Below are positions 33,051-41,949 of a stretch of 64,000 nucleotides of DNA, one piece after another; within the stretch, counting starts at the first letter, position 1; every line of letters starts with the position of its first letter. This DNA comes from CAZLMG01 sp964560765 (GTDB lineage Bacteria; Bdellovibrionota_B; Oligoflexia; Oligoflexales; CAZLMG01). Below the pieces are notes generated by a model. It was not told where the DNA came from and did not search any database. It saw nothing but the letters and a program-made list of their open reading frames with translations. The stretch lies in contig CAZLMG010000008.1 of the NCBI GenBank assembly GCA_964560765.1, forward strand, positions 1 to 64,000, given 5' to 3'. A program made the translations under genes and the position numbers.

Positions 33051-34577
33051 CTATGCCCCCTTCACGACGCTGGACATGTTCGGCAACTTATCGTTGCCCG
33101 TATCAACGCGCATGATGTTCAGCAGTGCGGTGTAGAGTTCCTTTTCACTATTCTTTTTATTGGGCATTGGGGCGCCGGTAGCGCCATCAAAGCCGTAGGT
33201 CATCATCGTGGCCTTGTCGACCCCGCCAAAGATCCCCGGATTCGCCATGGGTGAGATAACGACTGCACCATTATTCAGGTCGTGCCCGCTACCAAACGAC
33301 GACGCACCGTTTGGGCGCAGCTTGGTGCGGCCAAAGTCGGTCGCAAGATAGATCATCGTGCGGTCAAAGAAACTATCGCCCGAGCCATCATTCATCGGCT
33401 TTTTCGCCAGCAGGTCGGCGATTTTGACAGCAGTGTTGAGCACTCTCGACCACATCATGGCTTGTACGCCGCGATTGTCCGTATGGGAGAAATCGAAGGC
33501 GATGGGTGGGCTCAGAATATCGGATACCCCACCCGGTCCGACGACAGTGCTGGTGTTCGGTCCGAAGGTGACCGCCGACGAGAGGTTGCGCGTTATAGCT
33601 AAGTAGGCGGTGATGGCCTGGGCATCTAGATAATCCAGCATGTAATTCGGAAAAGTATCCCGCAACATGGCCGACTCGGCGGCGCCCGATAGGCCGCTGT
33701 TTCCTGGGTCAGCATAGAACAGCTTATTGACAAGATCTAAGCGCTCAAATTCTCGGCGGGTCACATCTCGATTACTGATCCAGGCTTTGACGTACTTGTT
33801 GTCGCGGAACGCCTTCAGGAAATTCGTTGTTGGTTCGAGTCCTTCGTCTCGTGCTTTGCGTGCAACCTCAATTAAGGCATCGGCAGGCAGTCCAGAGAGT
33901 CCAGCAGTCGTGTGCAGCCCCAGAGGAAATGTCAGCGGGTCGGCCACCTGCACCGACCTTGCATAGCCGGGCAAATTGGGGTCAATTCCTTGCGTGGCAT
34001 AAGAGCCGACGGCCATGCTGAGATTTGGGATGGCCTGCTTCGTTCCATACTGTGCGGCGATGGCTTCTTGCAGCATGCGTCCATGCCAGGCATCGTTGCC
34101 AGTCATCGAACGGGCTGCGGCCACGGCGTGGTTAACGCTGGTGCATTCGAGCGTCATAACCGCGAGGTTATCGCGCAATCGATTACCAGCGGTATTGCCA
34201 ATTTGGGCCTCTAGGAGTTGGCTCTGATTGGTTATGACCCGCAGCGCACCCAGCGCCGCGATAGTCGTATTCAGGTTCACGGCGGAAAATGGGCCGTGCT
34301 TGGCAATCTGTGAATCGGGAAAGCAATTTAGGGCGCCGGCATTAGCGCCGACTTCGGTTTCGGATGCGGCCATGAATGAGTCGATGATCGAAGCCCCGCC
34401 ATTCAAGGTCAGCACGATGATAAATCTTTGCTTTTCACCTGCTGCGGAAGCGCTACCCGAGAGGGGGCCCCGCCCTGGCCAGATTCTCGGAGCTTTGGAC
34501 AGGGCGGCTGTCGCGGCAATGGCGGTGCTAAACACTTTTATAGCATCGCGACGATTCGGCTTGTGTTGCTTTGACAT
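33051..34577 (-). CDS. Tat-exported DUF1501-like protein
   Basis: 508 aa. Twin-arginine signal (PNRRDAIKVFSTAIAATAAL), then a domain with the look of DUF1501 proteins, a sulfatase/phosphatase-like fold: FIIVLTLNGGASIIDSFM at the start, VNHAVAAARSMTGND, a DFSHTDNRGVQAMMWSRV segment, IYLATDFGRTKLRPNG, and a GSGHDLNNGAVVISPM metal-site-like stretch. Function of the family is unknown; such genes often stand next to genes for large exported c-type heme proteins, as here. AGGAG lies about 11 nt before the ATG. Third gene of the operon. Confidence 0.82.
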   Translation of the reverse strand: MSKQHKPNRRDAIKVFSTAIAATAALSKAPRIWPGRGPLSGSASAAGEKQRFIIVLTLNGGASIIDSFMAASETEVGANAGALNCFPDSQIAKHGPFSAVNLNTTIAALGALRVITNQSQLLEAQIGNTAGNRLRDNLAVMTLECTSVNHAVAAARSMTGNDAWHGRMLQEAIAAQYGTKQAIPNLSMAVGSYATQGIDPNLPGYARSVQVADPLTFPLGLHTTAGLSGLPADALIEVARKARDEGLEPTTNFLKAFRDNKYVKAWISNRDVTRREFERLDLVNKLFYADPGNSGLSGAAESAMLRDTFPNYMLDYLDAQAITAYLAITRNLSSAVTFGPNTSTVVGPGGVSDILSPPIAFDFSHTDNRGVQAMMWSRVLNTAVKIADLLAKKPMNDGSGDSFFDRTMIYLATDFGRTKLRPNGASSFGSGHDLNNGAVVISPMANPGIFGGVDKATMMTYGFDGATGAPMPNKKNSEKELYTALLNIMRVDTGNDKLPNMSSVVKGA

Positions 34578-34597
34578 GGGAGTGATCTCCTGACCTT

Positions 34598-35326
34598 TTA
34601 ATAAAAGTTAAATTCAACGCTAGTTAGTACCGCGAAACAGCTGAGCGTTGCCCAGTCCATGGCGGCCTGCTTCGACCCTTTGGCCTGCAATTGACCATGC
34701 AGCGAGCGCAGAGTTTCGATTTCCACTGAGTTCGGGTCACGAATCAGTGCGCGCTGATAGAGAGTCTTAATGGCGTTGGTAACTGCGGCGGCATTCATAT
34801 CCTGAATGGCACCATTGGCCGCTACTGCAATTGACTTGTAGATGACCGAGCCCGCACCGCTGAGATCGCGCTTGGCTCGCTCTGTACATGCCGAAAGAAC
34901 GACTCGTTCCGCAATGATCGGAGAGTTGATGGCTGGTTCTGGATTGGCAAAGAAGATGGCTTGGTCATAAGCATCCACTCCGCCCATGGAGAAGCGATGC
35001 ACCTGGTCCAGGCAGAGTTCGCCATTATACTCTTTGCAGAGTTCGTCAGCGTTGAGTTCTAGCGCTTGCTGCAGGTCACGGGTGTAGGCGACCAGCGACT
35101 TCCATTTCACATTGCTATTGAGTGAAAGGCCTGCCGGTTCCCTCGCACGATCCTGCCCAGGGCCTTCGCCCAGCTGCTCTTCATCGTCAACGATCATCTG
35201 CTGCTCGGCATTTGCCCCATCGCCTGCCGCCATCTTTTGCGGCCGCTTGAGTCGCGGCCGCAGGCAACCAGAGGACAATTCGACGAGTACCAAGCACAAT
35301 GTGGCTTTGAGAAGTTTACGGTGCAC
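34598..35326 (-). CDS. Lipoprotein, unknown function
   Basis: 242 aa. Signal with lipobox SSGC (Cys21), a polar linker, and a helical mature part with several cysteines (ELCKEYNGELCLDQ, SACTERAK, LSCFAV). The C-terminal stretch (AAVTNAIKTLYQRALIRDPN ... ETLRSLHGQL) resembles the helical region seen in heme/DUF1592-type partner proteins, but no firm family match is claimed. The start overlaps the preceding gene's end by 11 bp, and the DUF1501-like gene follows after 20 bp; it is most likely part of the same exported complex or pathway. Confidence 0.75.
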   Translation of the reverse strand: MHRKLLKATLCLVLVELSSGCLRPRLKRPQKMAAGDGANAEQQMIVDDEEQLGEGPGQDRAREPAGLSLNSNVKWKSLVAYTRDLQQALELNADELCKEYNGELCLDQVHRFSMGGVDAYDQAIFFANPEPAINSPIIAERVVLSACTERAKRDLSGAGSVIYKSIAVAANGAIQDMNAAAVTNAIKTLYQRALIRDPNSVEIETLRSLHGQLQAKGSKQAAMDWATLSCFAVLTSVEFNFY

Positions 35327-37256
35327 CGTAGGCCTCCGTCTTGATGAAGCGGTGGATCATAGCTTCGATACTGTACTTGTCTGCAGACTTCAGACTCTTC
35401 CAGAGCGTTTCAAACTCCTTGAGTTCGACGGGCGTACTTGGCATGCGTCCCAAGAAATAGAACCAGTATGTGCGAACCATCTGTTGCGCAAACTGATCGG
35501 AGTTAGCTGCCACCCGACCCCACTCGGCGACATTCTTCACCGGTTGGCCCATGAGGTACCCAGTGGCCGGTTGCTGAGTCAGGTTTGGTTCCGTTTCCTT
35601 GAATGAGGGTGCGAGTAACGCCAATCGATTCACGTGGTGCGAGCCAGGAATCATCGTCGTTGAGCATTTGCCGATCGCCTCGAAGATTGCCAACAGCTCT
35701 GGCGGAAATGTGACGCCTCCAGAGAGGGCGGTGGATAAGTCAATACCACCTGCATCCCCGCCTTGGCTCATGCCGCCTGACGCTCCACTCGCAAAGAGCG
35801 ACTCCACCTGTGATTGCAATCCACAGATTCGCGGCTCTCCTGTCGCAGCGTCGATGGTCAGGAGTCCGTCCAAGATGATTTGGCCAAGCCGCTGTTTGAG
35901 AGTCGATGAAATTTCTAGTTCCCTGGGCTCTTCTCGCTTGCGGCAGATGGCGCCTCGAATTCCACTTGGGCAGTCTCGATCCACTTCTTCAGTAGTCTGA
36001 GTTGTGCTCGTCGAGTCGGTGCTACCGATTGCTGACAGTAGATCCATCCCCAAAACGATTGGGCTCAGTCCGTTGAACTGATGGAAGGGGTAGGTAGCGG
36101 GATCGAGCGTCAGGTGGCAGTAGGCACATGCGGGCTCCATGACTCCTTTGTTGTCGTAGTCCTGGAAAAAGTTCGCCGGTGCCGATGCCGGCAAGCCGAC
36201 GAGACCTTCGGATTTTGCGAGATCAACCCCTAGGAAAATTCGCATGGCCTGGGATGCAGCTGTGCGCGGGGTTGTCGTAAACATGGTGCGCGACGCTGCA
36301 GCCCAATTCGTCGTCAACAGCCCGGCCCTTTCGCTCTTGCGCACAAACTGTTGAACCAACTGCTTTGCGCCGTCGGCGTGAGTGACTGGAGCAAAGGCGG
36401 TAAACAGCGAGGGAAATCCAGTCGCATATTCGCTAAGCGGCATTTCCTCGACGGCTGTGTAAGTGGTGGGTCCATCGGTGCGAACGACGTAGTGCTGCGC
36501 TGTCAGAATGTTGCGCACGTCACGACCGTCTAAGTTGTAGTACATCCAAAGATTGAAATCGTCATAGTAGTCGGCCAAGGCGATGGTTCCGCCATCTTCA
36601 CCAGCTTTGATGACGCGCGATGGCCCGATTTTCGTGTAACCGACTTGCCAGACGACGCCCTCCTTGCCGCGCCAGTATTCTCCTTGCATGCACACTGCGA
36701 CTTGTTCATTCAGGGCCGTCTCCTGGGCATTGATGGATAGTCTCTTGAAGGACTCGAGCTCGCTGTAGGTTGGGGAAGTGCCACAGATATCACGACTGAT
36801 GCGCTTAAAAACAAATACCTGATCGCGTCCACAGAGATTCATGCCGGCAGCCTGTGAGCGCTCTTCGCAGCTAGCGGGAGGAGCTTGATTCGCTGCGTCG
36901 CCATGCGCTGCTGGTTTGGATGATGCCAAACCTGGAAGGGTTCCCGCCAGAATCTCGTCGCCGTTCTTGCTGCCGTCTTGGTCCGAGTCGCGGGACTCGA
37001 TGCTCTTGAGAGCTGCGGACAAGGCGGCAGAGAACGCCGCTCCATTCTTGTTCCCGCCGAGGGCGTCGCTGAGATCGCTGCCGAAAGCGTTGAGGCCAGG
37101 AGCCGTCGTGTGGCAAACGCTGCACTCGGCTGCACCGCTTTTGCAGAGTGCAGACGATGGATAAGTTTTGCAAAAATCCTGTGGTGCCTGCGGCTCGGCC
37201 CAGGTCGTCGAGCTTACGGAAATCGCCAGGGTAGCGATTAGCATTCGCATCATCAT
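35316..37256 (-). CDS. Exported c-type heme protein (DUF1588/DUF1592-like)
   Basis: 646 aa with a cleavable signal (MMMRMLIATLAISVSSTTWA). Two CxxCH heme sites: CSVCH (45-49), followed by a Ca-binding-like DSDQDGSKNGDEI stretch, and CAYCH (about 374-378) in the context ACAYCHLTLDPATYPFHQFNG, the hallmark of DUF1588. The C-terminal part (WFYFLGRMPSTPVELKEF ... IHRFIKTEAY) resembles the end domains of DUF1592/PSD-type proteins. Likely periplasmic or outer-membrane-associated; the substrate is unknown. First gene of the four-gene operon with a lipoprotein, a Tat DUF1501-like protein and a papain-like protease. Confidence 0.8.
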   Translation of the reverse strand: MMMRMLIATLAISVSSTTWAEPQAPQDFCKTYPSSALCKSGAAECSVCHTTAPGLNAFGSDLSDALGGNKNGAAFSAALSAALKSIESRDSDQDGSKNGDEILAGTLPGLASSKPAAHGDAANQAPPASCEERSQAAGMNLCGRDQVFVFKRISRDICGTSPTYSELESFKRLSINAQETALNEQVAVCMQGEYWRGKEGVVWQVGYTKIGPSRVIKAGEDGGTIALADYYDDFNLWMYYNLDGRDVRNILTAQHYVVRTDGPTTYTAVEEMPLSEYATGFPSLFTAFAPVTHADGAKQLVQQFVRKSERAGLLTTNWAAASRTMFTTTPRTAASQAMRIFLGVDLAKSEGLVGLPASAPANFFQDYDNKGVMEPACAYCHLTLDPATYPFHQFNGLSPIVLGMDLLSAIGSTDSTSTTQTTEEVDRDCPSGIRGAICRKREEPRELEISSTLKQRLGQIILDGLLTIDAATGEPRICGLQSQVESLFASGASGGMSQGGDAGGIDLSTALSGGVTFPPELLAIFEAIGKCSTTMIPGSHHVNRLALLAPSFKETEPNLTQQPATGYLMGQPVKNVAEWGRVAANSDQFAQQMVRTYWFYFLGRMPSTPVELKEFETLWKSLKSADKYSIEAMIHRFIKTEAYGAP

Positions 37257-37782
37257 TGCGTTGCCTCCAATGGCGGGTCGCGGGCCCGTGGGCCGGATTT
37301 CATCGAACTTCTGATGGTCAGGGGTTGCAAAAGGGGGCCCCTGCTTGGGTTTTAGATTTAATTCTTTAGTTTTAATATGTTGCGGTCGGTGCTGCCGGGA
37401 CCGCCACTGCCGAAGGTTTCGTTTTAATCGACCTAGGCACGTTCCTAATTTCTTTTTTATCTATTAATTACATTTGGTTACGTCAATCTCGGTAATGACG
37501 TGCTTGGCGGCATGCCTTTCTCACGGCGAAATCTGGATTTAAATCAATTATTTCAGTCCAATATTTGAGCATCCCGTCGATTAAAGGCTGCCGCCGGCGA
37601 ACTGATACCCGGACAGCACACCCCTTTATTTGCGAAAAGCCCCAACTGCCTCCTTAAAGTCACAGCTTCTCCTCAAAATGGGCCTCTAACCCGCTAGAAT
37701 TCCCCGATTTCAACTGGGATCAGCATTTGCAATACCCCTCGGGAACGAGGGCGAGGGGAAACTTGTGATGAGGTGGAGTGAC
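37257..37782. other. Intergenic region between the heme-protein operon and an outer-membrane protein gene
   Basis: About 520 bp. A minus-strand TTGACG (rc of about 37479-37484) sits above an AT-rich stretch that could hold a -10 for the operon, though no good hexamer is at the right distance. On the plus strand CCCTCG-GGAA-CGAGGG (37736-37751) is a stable hairpin just before the Shine-Dalgarno of the outer-membrane gene. I see no gene or RNA family. Confidence 0.4.
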
Positions 37783-38556
37783 ATGCGGAACTTGCTGATT
37801 TTGACGGGACTGTTGTTGACCATGGAAATGCAACCAGCCATGGCGTCGAGTCGCACGGGATTGGTCTTGGGTCTTTCACTCGGCGGAGGCCCTTCACTGT
37901 CAAAAATCAACGGAGAATACTCATCGACCGCATCCGGGACCTCATCCTTCACCATCGGTGGCGCGTTTGACTCAGGGCTTGAATTGTCTTTGTTGGTTGA
38001 AAACTCAAATGTCCAGCCGCTGCGCGGGGGTCGATCGGAATCCGTCCTGCCGACGGGATATGTCATGGATATCAATATGGTTGGCGCACGCTTAGGACAG
38101 CGTTTTGGGCGGTGGCACATTTGGGCCGATGGCGCTTACGGAAACATGGAAGAGTCGAGCGACGACCGGATGGAGCTACTGGCTGCGAATGAACGTGGCG
38201 GTAAACGTTCTGTTGCTCACTCGCGAGTGGGCGCGGGTCTGGGATTTGAGTTTGCCAAATGGGACTCGACGTCGCTGGAGCTATTCGCATCATTGAAACA
38301 CTTTAGTCGCTTACAGGAGCTCGACTCGGCGAGCCACCACGGACCGAGTATCCTGCAACAAACTTACGGAATCGCCTTTAATACCTATCCTTCCATGTGG
38401 AATTTAGATGGTGGATCCGGTTACTTTGGCTATCGCCCCCTGCACATCTACTGTTTTGATTGTGGACGCGGACTCGTCGATCTCTTTGCGTCTGCAAACT
38501 TGATGGCGAAAGTGGGCACATCTTTTACCCAGATGGTCTTCTCGGCTCTGCGATAG
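37783..38556 (+). CDS. Outer-membrane beta-barrel-like protein
   Basis: 257 aa with signal peptide (MRNLLILTGLLLTMEMQPAMA). The mature part alternates polar and hydrophobic residues with Gly/aromatic girdles (LVLGLSLGGGPSLS, GARLGQRFGRWHIWADGAYG, AGLGFEFAKWDSTSLELFAS), typical of an 8- to 10-strand barrel. Two Cys close together (YCFDCG) near the C-terminus could form a loop disulfide. Does not end with the classical C-terminal Phe (ends SALR), so the barrel call is moderate. Start at 37783 has GGTGGAG about 5 nt upstream. Confidence 0.65.
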   Translation: MRNLLILTGLLLTMEMQPAMASSRTGLVLGLSLGGGPSLSKINGEYSSTASGTSSFTIGGAFDSGLELSLLVENSNVQPLRGGRSESVLPTGYVMDINMVGARLGQRFGRWHIWADGAYGNMEESSDDRMELLAANERGGKRSVAHSRVGAGLGFEFAKWDSTSLELFASLKHFSRLQELDSASHHGPSILQQTYGIAFNTYPSMWNLDGGSGYFGYRPLHIYCFDCGRGLVDLFASANLMAKVGTSFTQMVFSALR

Positions 38557-38863
38557 CTGTCCAGAATGAAGTCCAAACTTGGTATAGGCGCGTAATGCGC
38601 AAAGTGAAATTTAACAGTTTGAGCGCATCGAGCTGTTGCCCACGGCAGCTGATGTCCGGCGATTCGATATTTCACCGGTATTCCTCAAGAATGCTTCGAA
38701 GCCGAGCCTACATCGCACAAATTTCGACACACATTGGACGAAACCCTGTCGTCATGTATCGTCGACAAATTGTCGAGAAATCTGACAAATTTGGCCAGCG
38801 GTAGTGCGGGTATCATACCTTGCATGACCAAAGTAGCTATCGGCCCAATCAACTGGAGGACGG
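38557..38863. promoter_or_regulatory. Intergenic region with palindromic operator candidate
   Basis: About 305 bp before the carboxylesterase gene. TCGACAA-A-TTGTCGA (38762-38776) is a perfect 7-1-7 inverted repeat, a size typical of TetR- or MarR-like operators. A -10-like TATCAT is at 38811-38816, with no -35 at a good distance. No regulator gene is adjacent. Confidence 0.45.
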
Positions 38864-40471
38864 ATGATGCTTGGACGAATACTACTTTTGTTTTCCTTGA
38901 GCACTCTAGGTTGGGGATGTGCGCTACTGCAGCAAGTCGACACTTCGGCAAAAGGCGGGGGTGCAGATGCGCATGACCGCGTGGCCACCAGTGCATTGAC
39001 GGGAGCTGCTAAGGTGACAACCGACCTCGGGTCCATCCAAGGTGTTGAAGTCGAAAGAGCCACGGCCTATCTGGGAATTCCCTATGCCAAGCCGCCCGTT
39101 GGTGAACTCCGATTTCAAGCTCCGCAAGCCATAGAGCCATGGGCAGGAACATTGGACGCCACTCGCGTGAAGAGTCGATGTACTCAGAGCGAGGAACGTG
39201 GATCGGGCGAAGAAGACTGCCTTTACCTGAATATCTTCGTACCCTATCAGCATGAGGCGAAGGTCCAGGCGAATCGCAAGTTACCTGTGATGTTTTTCAT
39301 TCACGGAGGCGCCTTCGATAACGGCAGCGGCGTCGGGGTTACTGATACTGACACGTTGTATAGCGGCGAAAAGCTCGCAAGATTGGGCAACGTCATCGTT
39401 GTCACCACCAACTACAGACTTGGGATACTCGGCTTTCTCTCCCACCCAGCGTTGCGGACGGCGGGCATGGGTAGTGGAAACTACGGGATCCTAGATCAGA
39501 TCATGGCCATGGAGTGGGTATCAAAGCATATTGCGAAATTCGGTGGTGACACCAGTAACGTGACCTTGTTTGGGGAATCAGCTGGCGCCATGAGCATCTG
39601 TACGCACGTGGCGCAGAAGTATAAGCGTGGGTTGTTTCAGCGTGCAATCATGCAAAGCGGATACTGCGCTTCGACGACTCAGGAAAAGCAGGACAAGGCC
39701 GGAGTGACGCTCGCAGAGCGGCTGGGGTGTGGCCAAGGATCAAGTGCCGATGTTTTGGCCTGCTTGCGCGGCAAAACCATAGATGAATTCATGGCCGTGC
39801 AAACGAACTTTGGTATCGAGCCCTTCAGGGAAAAGGCCAACGCACAATTGACTTTTTTGCCAGTCGTCGATGGTTTGCTGTATGACCAGGCGCCCTTGGA
39901 GGTGTTGAAATCGGGTCAGGGTCAGCTCGTTGATATGATCGTGGGCTCAAATCAGAATGAAGTCCCGCCCGCTGTGTTTTTCGGTGTGCTGACGGAAAGA
40001 GATTTTGATGGCTATCTCAGGCGTACCGGCTTTGCTTCGGAAGAGGTCCAGAAGTTAAAGACGCTCTATCCGCCGAATCGAATCATTGGCCACCGTGATC
40101 GTGCATCGGCCGTGGCCACCGACACGCAGTTCACATGCCCTGCCATCGATATTGGACGGGCCATGTCAGCGCGAGGGGCGCGGGTCTTTCATTATCGTTA
40201 TGACTTACTGCGCGGGGTTCATGGCACGGAATTACCATCGGTATTTCAGAAGCGGACGCTCAGTACCCCGAATATGCGGGAGATGGGATTGCTCTGGACC
40301 AGTTTTGCTCGCGATGGGGCGCCACAAGCAGAAGGCTTCAAATGGCAGCCATCACGAAATGGGGAATCCACGAAACACCTGATCATCGCTGAAGATGCGC
40401 TGCATCACGTCCAGGGTTTCCGGCGTCTACAGTGTGAGGTCATTTCCAACTCCAAGGCCCGGACTCATTAG
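38864..40471 (+). CDS. Type-B carboxylesterase lipoprotein
   Basis: 535 aa envelope esterase. Signal with lipobox GWGC (Cys19); the carboxylesterase domain has AYLGIPYAKPPVGELRF, EDCLYLNIFVP, the oxyanion FIHGGAF, the nucleophile elbow GESAGA (Ser about 237), and an HGTELP-type His region near the C-terminus (RGVHGTELPSVF). Substrates are likely short-chain or aromatic esters, not deducible here. GGAGG lies 6-7 nt before the tandem ATG at 38864/38867. A palindromic operator candidate lies about 90 bp upstream, hinting at regulated expression. Confidence 0.93.
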   Translation: MMLGRILLLFSLSTLGWGCALLQQVDTSAKGGGADAHDRVATSALTGAAKVTTDLGSIQGVEVERATAYLGIPYAKPPVGELRFQAPQAIEPWAGTLDATRVKSRCTQSEERGSGEEDCLYLNIFVPYQHEAKVQANRKLPVMFFIHGGAFDNGSGVGVTDTDTLYSGEKLARLGNVIVVTTNYRLGILGFLSHPALRTAGMGSGNYGILDQIMAMEWVSKHIAKFGGDTSNVTLFGESAGAMSICTHVAQKYKRGLFQRAIMQSGYCASTTQEKQDKAGVTLAERLGCGQGSSADVLACLRGKTIDEFMAVQTNFGIEPFREKANAQLTFLPVVDGLLYDQAPLEVLKSGQGQLVDMIVGSNQNEVPPAVFFGVLTERDFDGYLRRTGFASEEVQKLKTLYPPNRIIGHRDRASAVATDTQFTCPAIDIGRAMSARGARVFHYRYDLLRGVHGTELPSVFQKRTLSTPNMREMGLLWTSFARDGAPQAEGFKWQPSRNGESTKHLIIAEDALHHVQGFRRLQCEVISNSKARTH

Positions 40472-40495
40472 ACGGCGGCCTCGCCAAGTCGTGAA

Positions 40496-40523
40496 TTTGA
40501 TTTAAATATCTGTTATCTATAAA
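40496..40523 (+). promoter_or_regulatory. Possible promoter of the oxidoreductase-folD operon
   Basis: TTTGAT (40496-40501), a 16-bp spacer and TATAAA (40518-40523) in an AT-rich patch. A transcript from here would carry a leader of about 118 nt with two hairpins, GGCGGA/TCCGCC (40536-40553) and the ribosome-binding-site hairpin at 40612-40638. Confidence 0.4.
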
Positions 40524-40611
40524 TAAACTGCACATGGCGGAGACCTTTCCGCCTCGTCGGTACCAATCTCTCAATCAAAGAATTCTATTGTTCTTCATGG
40601 CCAAACTATGG

Positions 40612-40638
40612 TCCTTTAAGGATGAATCCTTGAAAGGA
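40612..40638 (+). promoter_or_regulatory. Hairpin sequestering the ribosome binding site
   Basis: TCCTTTAAGGAT (40612-40623) can pair with ATCCTTGAAAGGA (40626-40638), 11-12 bp with a single bulged G. The 3' arm contains AAAGGA of the Shine-Dalgarno for the ATG at 40648. No T-tract follows, so the structure should act on translation rather than termination. Confidence 0.65.
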
Positions 40639-40647
40639 GTGGCGAGC

Positions 40648-41949
40648 ATGGAAGGTACGTACGACGTTGCCATTGCTGGCGGCGGCGCTGCAGGTGCAAT
40701 TGCTGCAGCCCGTATTGCACATCAACATCCTGATCTGCGGATCCTTGTGGTCGAGCGCGATGAAGTGCTCGGTGGACGCCTGCGTACGACGGATCTCGAA
40801 GGCAAGTCTTGGGGTTATGGGCTGCGCCATATCACCGACACTTTGTTCGGTATGTGGAGCCAAACCCTGCGTGAGGACCCAGAAGCTGAGGATCTCCCGA
40901 CATACGTGACCAACACCGAGGCGCGCGTCGGTGTGCTTTCTGGCGGTAAAGTGCGCGAGATCCCTATGCGCGAGTTCTTTTCTAAGAAGGGCGCACGATT
41001 GATTGGTGGTTTAGCGGCGGGGCGCGACTGGGAAAAGGTCGAGGCTCTGGTGCGGGAGTCGAGCAAGGAAGAATACGAAGATTCGCCATTGTCCCAGGTT
41101 TGGGCTGGCAATCGGAAGTCGCCGGCCGCGGTGGTCTTGGAGCATATGGGGCGTTGTTTGGGCATACCGGACGTTTGGAGCGCTGGTGTTACCGCCTTGG
41201 GGCGACGCGCAGGTCGCCTCAGCGGCACGTTGCGCGCTGGCCGTTGGGAAAAGGCTCTTGATAGCATGTTGCGGTCTCCAGCATTGGCTGGACGCGTGAC
41301 CTTGCAAACCGATTGTATGATCGTCGATGCCAAGTTCAATAATGGTGTATGGCACTTGGATACGGAAAAAGGTGTGGTCCAAGCCAGATATCTAGTTGTT
41401 GCCCAATCCCCTTGGGAAGCCATCATGTGGTTGCCGAAAGATCAGTGGCCAACCCGAGTCTTGAACGTTGCACTGAAGTCGAAGCCAGTAAGTATTGTGG
41501 TGGTATCCGACACCTGGGCAGGTGACATGCAGTTGCCAGAGGTAATTATCATCCCGTCGGAAAATGTGCAGGCGGTCGTGGACAATCAAGCGCATGAAAT
41601 TTCGTTTCAAGCGACGATCGATTACGAGCTGTCGCTGCAAGCTCCGGATGTAGTCAAGGCGGTAAAACGCCTGCATCGGGCACGTCGGAAACTGATCGCT
41701 CATTATCCGGGCATGACCACCAAAGGCGACCGTCTGGCGCTGGTTCCGGTGGGGTGGGCCCAGTCGCCTTGTCATCGAGATAAGCGTTATGTTGCCAAGT
41801 GGTCGGCGAGTGATTTAAAGTCCGACGCGCTAGCCTTTTGTGGGGATGCCTACGGTTCTAGCTACGATGGCGACGAGAATTGCACCAAGTCAATTCTGAC
41901 CGCCTGCGAAGCTGTTGCCGAGTTTGCCGGGAGTCCTGCGCCGAAATGA
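40648..41949 (+). CDS. FAD/NAD-binding oxidoreductase (phytoene desaturase/amine-oxidase-like fold)
   Basis: 433 aa. N-terminal Rossmann motif DVAIAGGGAAGAIAAARIA (about 6-24) for FAD, then VVERDEVLGGRLRTT, the second conserved segment of the flavin amine-oxidase-type fold. The C-terminal FAD motif is recognisable as ALAFCGDAYGSSYDGDENCTKS. Substrate unknown. The start at 40648 fits AAGGAG 8 nt upstream; the frame extends to 40534 but that would place the hairpin within the gene. Its stop overlaps the folD start (ATGA), so it is translationally coupled to folate metabolism, for reasons that are unclear. Confidence 0.82.
   Translation: MEGTYDVAIAGGGAAGAIAAARIAHQHPDLRILVVERDEVLGGRLRTTDLEGKSWGYGLRHITDTLFGMWSQTLREDPEAEDLPTYVTNTEARVGVLSGGKVREIPMREFFSKKGARLIGGLAAGRDWEKVEALVRESSKEEYEDSPLSQVWAGNRKSPAAVVLEHMGRCLGIPDVWSAGVTALGRRAGRLSGTLRAGRWEKALDSMLRSPALAGRVTLQTDCMIVDAKFNNGVWHLDTEKGVVQARYLVVAQSPWEAIMWLPKDQWPTRVLNVALKSKPVSIVVVSDTWAGDMQLPEVIIIPSENVQAVVDNQAHEISFQATIDYELSLQAPDVVKAVKRLHRARRKLIAHYPGMTTKGDRLALVPVGWAQSPCHRDKRYVAKWSASDLKSDALAFCGDAYGSSYDGDENCTKSILTACEAVAEFAGSPAPK

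Noticed and set aside
37320..37345. GGGGGCCCC run resembling a terminator stem
   Set aside because: Self-complementary without loop room and without a T-tract in either direction.
40534..40647. Upstream extension of the FAD oxidoreductase (38 codons)
   Set aside because: The internal ATG at 40648 has AAGGAG at 8 nt and begins just before the Rossmann motif; the extension is low quality and encodes the hairpin.
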